From assembly GCF_014925385.1 (NCBI RefSeq), contig NZ_JACSDK010000011.1:1-64000 (forward strand): a stretch of DNA of 64,000 nt. The letters are read 5' to 3'. The stretch's first letter is position 1, and each line of letters opens with the position of its first letter. Under the pieces are notes generated by a model. It had not been told where the DNA came from, did no database searches, and saw only the letters and a program-made list of their open reading frames with translations. Position numbers and translations under genes: made by a program. This document shows, piece by piece, positions 55,271-61,332 of the stretch. Source of the DNA: Pelagibius marinus (GTDB lineage Bacteria; Pseudomonadota; Alphaproteobacteria; Kiloniellales; Kiloniellaceae).

Positions 55271-55873
55271 TTAGTCGGCGCTGAGGCCCAGGGCGACGCG
55301 CAGGCGCGACTTGTTGTAGGCGCCCTCGCGGACCGGCACCACGCGCGGCGCGTCTTCCCGGGCGATCTTGACCACGGCGACCGTCGGTTGCTTGCCCACC
55401 GCATGGGCGCGCGCCGCCAGCGTCCCGACCTCGGCCAGGGTGGTGAGCGTGGTGCTGTCGGCAATGCCGCAGGCCTTGGCCACGGCGGCGAGGTCGGTGG
55501 CGCCGGCGGTATGGGTTTCCTGCTGGCCGGTCTCGCCGTAGAGGCCGTTGTCCAGGATGACGACGGTCAGGTTGCCGGGGACCTGCTGGGCGAGGGTGGC
55601 GAAGCTGCCCAGGCCCATCAGCATCTCGCCGTCGCCGGTGACCACCAGCACCGGCACCTCCGGCTGCGCCAGCGCGAGGCCGAGGCCCAGGGCGAGGGTG
55701 CCGCCCATGGCGCCCCAGAGATAGAAGTTGCGCTCGTGGTCGCCCGCGGCGGCGACATCGTAGGTGGCGGCGCCCAGGCCGGTGACGACCAGGGTGTCGC
55801 GGCGTGGCGCCAGCAGGGCGGCGACGGCTTCGCGTCGGTCCAGGCGGCCTTTTATTTTGCGACCTCCCCTCAT
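55271..55873 (-). CDS. Thiamine-diphosphate-dependent decarboxylase subunit, sulfopyruvate decarboxylase beta-like
   Basis: This 200-residue protein is the C-terminal half of a split ThDP decarboxylase. The ThDP/Mg2+ motif is seen as VTGDGEMLMGLGSFATLAQQVPGNLTVVILDNGLYGETGQQ (GDG...N, about 88-130), and WGAMGGTLALGLGLALAQ precedes it. The split alpha/beta layout equals ComD/ComE sulfopyruvate decarboxylase, which makes sulfoacetaldehyde, but phosphonopyruvate or another 2-oxo acid is equally possible. ATG 55873 overlaps the alpha subunit stop in an ATGA. Confidence 0.85.
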   Translation of the reverse strand: MRGGRKIKGRLDRREAVAALLAPRRDTLVVTGLGAATYDVAAAGDHERNFYLWGAMGGTLALGLGLALAQPEVPVLVVTGDGEMLMGLGSFATLAQQVPGNLTVVILDNGLYGETGQQETHTAGATDLAAVAKACGIADSTTLTTLAEVGTLAARAHAVGKQPTVAVVKIAREDAPRVVPVREGAYNKSRLRVALGLSAD

Positions 55874-56409
55874 TTCACGAACTCTTTTGACCCGATGAGG
55901 CGCTGCGACAGCAGCACCGCGACCGCCGAGCCGCCCTCGTAGGCGGTCTTGGCGCCGGCGCGCACCACCGCGCCCACCTCCTCCGGGTGGTCGGCGCGCA
56001 GCACCTGCACGTCCATCATCTCGAAGGCGGCGGGGGTGGCCTGCCCCATGGGCACCTGCCAGGGATTGAACTCGCCCCACTCGCCGCGCATGGTCACCAG
56101 GCTCAGGAAGGGAAAGCGGCAGGTCTTGATGAGCGAGAGCATGTTCACGCAGTTGCCGACGCCGCTGGACTGCATGAGGAGCGCGCTGCGCTGGCCGCCG
56201 AGCCAGGCGCCGGCAGAGAGCGCGACGCCTTCCTCCTCGGTGGTGAGCGAGATGGCCCGCATGCTGGGCTCGGCCTGCACCGCGAGGATCAGCTCGGCCA
56301 GCCCGCCGTCGGGCACGTAGGGCACCTGGCGGACGTCGAACTCTTTCAGCAAGGAGAATACCTCGTCCGGCCAGCGCGGCCCGGACGCTTCATGGGGCTG
56401 GGCGACCAA
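55870..56409 (-). CDS. Thiamine-diphosphate-dependent decarboxylase subunit, sulfopyruvate decarboxylase alpha-like
   Basis: This protein of about 179 residues is the N-terminal (Pyr) domain of the split decarboxylase. VPYVPDGGLAELI (about 28-40) and LTTEEEGVALSAGAWLGGQRSALLMQSSGVGN (about 57-88) carry the catalytic Glu of ThDP activation. No ATG or GTG start fits; TTG 56409 (preceded by GGGAC) is preferred, TTG 56478 is possible. It lies 77 bp after the SDR gene and shares an ATGA overlap with the beta gene, so alpha and beta are made together. Confidence 0.83.
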   Translation of the reverse strand: MVAQPHEASGPRWPDEVFSLLKEFDVRQVPYVPDGGLAELILAVQAEPSMRAISLTTEEEGVALSAGAWLGGQRSALLMQSSGVGNCVNMLSLIKTCRFPFLSLVTMRGEWGEFNPWQVPMGQATPAAFEMMDVQVLRADHPEEVGAVVRAGAKTAYEGGSAVAVLLSQRLIGSKEFVK

Positions 56410-56486
56410 TGTTTCTGTCCCGGGGCATCTGCTCTTGTTGTTGCCCCGATCATGCCCCGGCGGCTGTCGCCCTGGCAAGGGAAGGG

Positions 56487-57257
56487 CTAGAGACTGGCGG
56501 TGATGCCGCCGTCCACGTAGAGGATGTGGCCGTTGACGAAACTGGCGGACTCGCCCGCCAGGAAGATCGCGGCGCCGACCAGTTCCTCCACCTTGCCCCA
56601 GCGCCCGGCGGGGGTGCGCTTGGCCAGCCAGGCGGAGAACTCCGGGTCGGCGACCAGGGCCGAGTTCAGTTCGGTCTCGAAGTAGCCGGGGGCGAGGCCG
56701 TTCACCTGCAGGCCGTGTTTCGCCCAGTCGGTGGCCATGCCCTTGGTCAGATTGGCGACGGCGCCCTTCGAAGCCGTGTAGGGCGCGATCCCGGGGCGTG
56801 CGAGCGCCGACTGCACCGAGCAGATGTTGATGATGCGCCCGGCGCCGCGCCTGATCATGTGGCGGGCCACGGCCTGGCCGACGTTGAACACCGTGGTGAC
56901 GTTGGTCTGCATCAGGCGCTCGAAGTCCGCCGGCTCGAAGTCCTCCAGCGGCGTGCGGTGCTGCATGCCGGCGTTGTTGACCAGGATGTCGATGGCGCCG
57001 GTCTCCGCCTCGAAGCCGTCGACAGCGGCCTTCACCGCGCCGTGGTCGGTCGCATCGAAGGCCAGCAGGTGGACCGTCGCACCTTCCGCTTTCAAAGCTT
57101 CCGCCGCTTCGCCCAGGCGCGCCGCATCGCGGCCGTTGACGATCACCTGGGCGCCGGCGCCCGCCAGGCCCTGGGCCAGCGCGAAGCCGATGCCGCGGCT
57201 GGAGCCGGTGATGAGGGCGCGTTTACCGGTCAGATCGAAGAGGGCGAGGGACTGCAT
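56487..57257 (-). CDS. Short-chain dehydrogenase, gluconate 5-dehydrogenase-like
   Basis: This 256-residue classical SDR has cofactor loop TGSSRGIGFALAQGL (about 17-31, TGxxxGIG), NNAG at about 92, catalytic Ser in ICSVQSALARPGIAPYTASKGAVANL with Tyr and Lys of YxxxK (about 146-170) and the closing VNGHILYVDGGITASL. Sequence style and the nearby L-idonate dehydrogenase favour gluconate 5-dehydrogenase (IdnO/GNO type). It lies upstream of the decarboxylase genes in the same direction (77 bp), perhaps co-transcribed. Confidence 0.87.
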   Translation of the reverse strand: MQSLALFDLTGKRALITGSSRGIGFALAQGLAGAGAQVIVNGRDAARLGEAAEALKAEGATVHLLAFDATDHGAVKAAVDGFEAETGAIDILVNNAGMQHRTPLEDFEPADFERLMQTNVTTVFNVGQAVARHMIRRGAGRIINICSVQSALARPGIAPYTASKGAVANLTKGMATDWAKHGLQVNGLAPGYFETELNSALVADPEFSAWLAKRTPAGRWGKVEELVGAAIFLAGESASFVNGHILYVDGGITASL

Positions 57258-57393
57258 GGCGGGTATCCTGTTCCGGAAGGCAGGCGGTTGTTGTCGGGCA
57301 TCGGCGCCGGCCCGTCAACCGGCCGTTGGTAGACGCGCCGGCGGCCTGGGCGGATGATGGTGGGGTCCCCGGACAGTCGGACGGAGCCGGACT

Positions 57394-58101
57394 GTGTGGC
57401 GCGTCGCCATCGTTGCACTCGTCGTTCTGTCGCTGACGCTGCCGTCACCGCCGGCTGCGGCGACCTCGGTCGAGCTGGAGCTGGTTCTGGCGGTCGATGT
57501 CTCGGCCAGCGTGGACGACGAGGAATACGCCCTGCAGCGATCGGGCACGGCCGCCGCCTTCCGCGACCCCGCGGTACGGGACACCATATCGCAGGCGCGG
57601 GGCGGAATTGTCGTTACCGTCTTTCATTGGGCCGGCCCGGAGCATCAGTTTGTCGCCGTTCCCTGGAGGCGGCTGCAAAGCCGGGAATCGATGGATGCCT
57701 TCGCGGATGAGGTCGCGCGAATGCCACGAAGGAGCTTCCGCGGCAGCACGACGATCCATGCCGCCCTGGCCTTCGCCTACCGCCTGTTCGACAGCTCTCC
57801 CGTCATGGGAAGACGGCGGGTCATCGACCTTGCGGGCAATGGAGAGGCGGACAATCTTCCCCCGACCCTGGCGGTGCGCGACGACATTGTCGCGGGCGGC
57901 GTCGTCATCAACGGGCTGGCCATCGAGGAGTTGAAGGCCGACCTGACGTCCTTCTTCCGGGCCCACGTGATCGGCGGGCCCGGCGCCTTTGTCGAGACGG
58001 CCTGGGACTTTGACGATTTCGCCCGTGCCATGCGGCTGAAGCTGCTGCGGGAGATCGGCGACCAGCAGATCAGCCGGATGGAAATGACGACGACTCCTTA
58101 G
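57394..58101 (+). CDS. DUF1194 von Willebrand A-like exported protein
   Basis: This 235-residue protein has a signal peptide (about 1-24, PPAAA-TS) and a VWA-like domain with the MIDAS motif DVSASVDDEEY (about 35-45), the T of GSTTIHAAL near 118 and the D of DLAGNGEADN near 143. DUF1194 proteins are common and uncharacterised in Alphaproteobacteria. The start is GTG 57394. The product is probably periplasmic. It is divergent from the SDR gene and followed 78 bp later by the idonate dehydrogenase gene on the same strand. Confidence 0.88.
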   Translation: MWRVAIVALVVLSLTLPSPPAAATSVELELVLAVDVSASVDDEEYALQRSGTAAAFRDPAVRDTISQARGGIVVTVFHWAGPEHQFVAVPWRRLQSRESMDAFADEVARMPRRSFRGSTTIHAALAFAYRLFDSSPVMGRRRVIDLAGNGEADNLPPTLAVRDDIVAGGVVINGLAIEELKADLTSFFRAHVIGGPGAFVETAWDFDDFARAMRLKLLREIGDQQISRMEMTTTP

Positions 58102-58179
58102 GCCGGAGACGACGCATCCCCTTGCCAGGAGGCCGGGGCTTGGGCACTCTCGTGGACCCCCCTGCCAACCGCGAAAGCC

Positions 58180-59232
58180 ATGGCCATGCGCGCGCTCGTA
58201 GTTCACGCCCCCAAGGATCTTCGCGCCGACGACTGGCGCGAGGAAGCCCCGGGCCCCGGCCAGGTGCTGCTGCGCACCGCTGCCGGCGGCATCTGCGGCT
58301 CCGACCTGCACTACTATAACCACGGCGGCTTCGGGCCGGTGCGCCTGAAGGAGCCCATGGTGCTGGGCCACGAGGTCTCCGGCCGCGTCGCCGAACTGGG
58401 CCCGGGCGTGGCCGATATGGTTCCTGGGGGCCTTGAGGTGGGCGATCTGGTGGCGGTCAACCCCTCGCGGCCCTGCGGCAAGTGCCGCTACTGCCTGGAA
58501 GGGGCGCCGAACCACTGCCTCGACATGCGCTTCTACGGCTCGGCCATGCCTTTCCCCCACATCCAGGGCGCCTTCCGCGAGGCGCTGCTGGTCGATGCGA
58601 GCCAATGCGTGAAGGCCGAAGGGGTGAGCCCCGGCGAGGCCGCCATGGCCGAGCCCCTGTCGGTCGCCCTGCACGCCACCCGGCGGGCCGGACCGCTGCT
58701 GGGCAAGCGGGTGCTGGTGACCGGCTGCGGGCCCATCGGGGTACTGGCCATCCTGGCCGCGCGGCGCGCCGGGGCGGCGGAGATCGTCGCCACCGACATC
58801 GAGGACCAGCCGCTGGTCCATGCGGCCAGGGCCGGGGCCGAGCGCACCATCAACGTCGTCAAGGAACAGGACGCCCTTGCCGCCTACGGTGCCGACAAGG
58901 GCACCTTCGACGTGCTCTACGAGGCCTCGGGCGCCCAGGCGGCTCTGGTGGCGGGCCTGGGCGCGCTGCGACCACGCGGCGTGGTGGTGCAGCTGGGCAT
59001 GGGCGGCGACATGACGCTGCCGATGATGCAGATCACCGGCAAGGAGCTGGAGCTGCGCGGTTCCTTCCGCTTCCACGAGGAGTTCGCCCTGGCGGTGGAG
59101 ATGATCGCCAAGGGCCTCATCGACGTGAAGCCGCTGATCACCCACACATTGAAGTTCGACGACGCGGTGGCCGCTTTCGAGCTGGCCGGCGACCGCAGCC
59201 AGGTGATGAAGGCCCAGATCGCCTTCAACTGA
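58180..59232 (+). CDS. idnD: L-idonate 5-dehydrogenase (zinc alcohol dehydrogenase family)
   Basis: This 350-residue MDR enzyme has catalytic zinc ligands CGSD (about 40) and GHE (about 65-67), structural zinc cysteines in RPCGKCRYCLEGAPNHC (about 95-111), and the NAD-binding VLVTGCGPIGVLAILAARRAG (about 176-196). NHGGFGPVRLKEPMVLGHEVSG and FYGSAMPFPHIQGAFRE are typical of L-idonate 5-dehydrogenase. Paired with the gluconate 5-dehydrogenase-like SDR it would interconvert idonate, 5-ketogluconate and gluconate. An alternative start is ATG 58186. Confidence 0.9.
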   Translation: MAMRALVVHAPKDLRADDWREEAPGPGQVLLRTAAGGICGSDLHYYNHGGFGPVRLKEPMVLGHEVSGRVAELGPGVADMVPGGLEVGDLVAVNPSRPCGKCRYCLEGAPNHCLDMRFYGSAMPFPHIQGAFREALLVDASQCVKAEGVSPGEAAMAEPLSVALHATRRAGPLLGKRVLVTGCGPIGVLAILAARRAGAAEIVATDIEDQPLVHAARAGAERTINVVKEQDALAAYGADKGTFDVLYEASGAQAALVAGLGALRPRGVVVQLGMGGDMTLPMMQITGKELELRGSFRFHEEFALAVEMIAKGLIDVKPLITHTLKFDDAVAAFELAGDRSQVMKAQIAFN

Positions 59233-59285
59233 ACACCTTCAATTGACAGCTTTCTGGCAAGGCCGTGATGAGAGAGGAAAAGAGA

Positions 59286-59843
59286 ATGCTGCTGCTGCGC
59301 GCTTTCGCGGTGCTCTGTGTTTTCGTGCTTTTCGGTGGATCCTCGCAGGCGGCGGAGCTGGAGCGGCCCGAGGGCGCGGTGGTGGTGACCGTCGCCGGGG
59401 CCATCGAAAACACCAACCGGCCGGCCTTCGACGCGAACAAGGACTTCTTTCTGAAGTACCACGAGCGCAGCTTCGAGAAGGCGGTCGAATTCGACACGGC
59501 CATGCTGGCGGCCCTGGGCATGCACGCGGTCGAGATCAACCTCGACGCCTGGCCGGAGCCCGTCTACGTCCAGGGGCCCTACCTGCGCGACCTGGTGGGT
59601 GCGGTCGGCGGTGCCGGCAAGACCGTCACCCTGGTGGCGCTGGACGGCTACGCCAGCGAGATTTCCTGGGACGACCTGCAGGGCCTGGACTGGGTCGTCG
59701 GCCTCCGCCAGGACGGCAGGCCCCTGGGCCTGGGACAGCGCGGCCCGCTCTGGGTTGTCTACACCTATCCCGATGGCCGGGCGCTGACCGCCGACGACGA
59801 GCTGCGCTGGCCCTGGGCGACCTTCTACATCGAGATCAAGTAG
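59286..59843 (+). CDS. Exported molybdopterin-binding-like small protein (COG3915 type)
   Basis: This 185-residue protein has a signal peptide (about 1-22, SSQA-AELERPE). The body (AVEFDTAMLAALGMHAVEI, GPYLRDLVGAVGGAGKTVTLVALDGYASEISWDDL, WPWATFYIEIK) matches the oxidoreductase molybdopterin-binding fold of small periplasmic proteins that lack the Mo-coordinating Cys, so it is unlikely to be a full enzyme. ATG 59286 is chosen because GAGAGG lies upstream and the signal peptide begins there. It follows idnD by 53 bp and might be co-transcribed. Confidence 0.8.
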   Translation: MLLLRAFAVLCVFVLFGGSSQAAELERPEGAVVVTVAGAIENTNRPAFDANKDFFLKYHERSFEKAVEFDTAMLAALGMHAVEINLDAWPEPVYVQGPYLRDLVGAVGGAGKTVTLVALDGYASEISWDDLQGLDWVVGLRQDGRPLGLGQRGPLWVVYTYPDGRALTADDELRWPWATFYIEIK

Positions 59844-59923
59844 GCCTCTTTCACGAAACCTTCATGCCGCCAGGGACGTCGGCGGTGCTTTAGTGCGCCT
59901 CTTCACTTGTCCGGAAGACCGCT

Positions 59924-60535
59924 ATGTCCACCATCACCACCCCTGAAGAACTGGAAGCAATCTATGGCCGGCCCGGCGAGGCCTCGCTGGTCAAGGAGGC
60001 CGACCGCATCACGCCGCAGTACCGCCGCTTCATCGAGGCCTCGCCCTTCGTTGCCCTGGCGACCAGCGGTCCCGGCGGCCTCGACTGCTCGCCGCGCGGC
60101 GAGCTGGGCGGCGTGCTGCACATCGAGGACGAGAAGACGCTGATGCTGCCGGACCGGCGCGGCAACAACCGCATCGATTCCCTGAGGAACGTGCTGCACG
60201 ACCCGCGCGTCGCCCTGCTGTTCCTGGTGCCCGGCTCGGGCTCCACCATCCGCGTCAACGGCCGCGCCGTGATCAGCGTCGATCCGGCCCTGCTGGATCG
60301 TTTCACAGCGCAGGGCAAGGCGCCGCGCAGCGTGCTGGTGATCACGGTGGAGACGGTGTTTTTCCAGTGCGCCCGGGCCATCCTGCGCTCGGAGCTGTGG
60401 CACCCAGAGCGCCACGTCGACCCCAGGTCCCTGCCGACCCCCGGCCAGATCCTCGCCGCCCAGAGCGAAGACCGCGTCGGCGGCGCCGCCTACGACGAGG
60501 AATGGCCGGCGCGGGCGCAGAAGACGCTGTGGTAA
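59924..60535 (+). CDS. Pyridoxamine 5'-phosphate oxidase-family FMN flavoprotein (MSMEG_1061 type)
   Basis: This 203-residue PNPOx-like split-barrel protein is marked by FIEASPFVALATSGPGGLDCSPRG (about 35-58), LMLPDRRGNNRIDSLRNVLHDPRVALLFLVPG (about 75-106), TIRVNGRA near 112 and the Cys-Ala-Arg-Ala element FFQCARAILRSELW (about 148-161). These are the marks of the MSMEG_1061-type subfamily of FMN-dependent PPOX proteins. The substrate is unknown. It stands alone with its own promoter region. Confidence 0.9.
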   Translation: MSTITTPEELEAIYGRPGEASLVKEADRITPQYRRFIEASPFVALATSGPGGLDCSPRGELGGVLHIEDEKTLMLPDRRGNNRIDSLRNVLHDPRVALLFLVPGSGSTIRVNGRAVISVDPALLDRFTAQGKAPRSVLVITVETVFFQCARAILRSELWHPERHVDPRSLPTPGQILAAQSEDRVGGAAYDEEWPARAQKTLW

Positions 60536-60612
60536 CGGCCCCGCCGTAGTTCCGCCGCATTCTCCCGGCAAGGTAGCGACGTTCTGAAGCCGCCAGCCGT
60601 TGCGGGGGATAC

Positions 60613-61332
60613 ATGCTGCGCTTCTTCGTTTTCGCTGTAATCCTCGCGGGGATCACCGCCTGCGTCCAGCGTCCCACGACGGTGCATAAGCTCTTCGGCG
60701 GCAAGCTCGAGGTGTCGATCCCCAACAGCTATTCGCTCTACGAGCGCCCGCAGTTCCGCGACCTCCCCGAAGATGCGCCGGAGAGGCGGCAGGTGGAGTT
60801 TGTCCGCTTTGGTGGCAACGAGGCACTTCGTCGGAAATTCCCAGATCATCCCTTCGGCGAAACATTTCTCGACGGCTTTGCCGGCAAGGACGTGCAAGCG
60901 AATATACTGGTCTTTATCGTCGAGCTGATACCGGAAGGCGAGCCGGGTGAGTGGGAGGACCGCAGCCAGGCCTTGGTCGTGCCGCGCAACGCCACGGCTC
61001 GGGCTGTTCACGAACATTTCTGCAGGAGCTTTGCTGGCTATTGGGGGGAGTCCGGATTTTCCCTGTTCGATTCGAAACTGGGAATCGGACATTGTGTGAA
61101 CTATGCCGGCGCTTTCGTCAGCGCTTTCGAGCGATGGGTCGGAGACACGCTTGTGGTTGTGACCGGGTTGGATTTTGTCGAGGCGCTGATCTTCGAGAAG
61201 AAGGGACCCGGAGCAGCTTTCCTCCAGATGCCCCCGGAAGAGAAGTGGCGGAAATTCCGGGATGCGAGCAACGCCGATGTAGCTGAGCAGGTTCTGCTCA
61301 GCGCGAAAATACACGACAATCCTGATCCCTAG
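60613..61332 (+). CDS. Hypothetical lipoprotein
   Basis: This 239-residue protein has a lipoprotein signal, with a hydrophobic stretch followed by the lipobox ITAC (Cys17). The mature part is mixed alpha/beta with no recognised domain. A first segment, FGGKLEVSIPNSYSLYERPQ, looks like the start of a beta-rich domain, and two cysteines (HFCRSF, GHCVNY) could form a disulfide. GC content is lower than in the gene before it. Its stop shares CTAG with the convergent Calx-beta gene. Function is unknown. Confidence 0.75.
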   Translation: MLRFFVFAVILAGITACVQRPTTVHKLFGGKLEVSIPNSYSLYERPQFRDLPEDAPERRQVEFVRFGGNEALRRKFPDHPFGETFLDGFAGKDVQANILVFIVELIPEGEPGEWEDRSQALVVPRNATARAVHEHFCRSFAGYWGESGFSLFDSKLGIGHCVNYAGAFVSAFERWVGDTLVVVTGLDFVEALIFEKKGPGAAFLQMPPEEKWRKFRDASNADVAEQVLLSAKIHDNPDP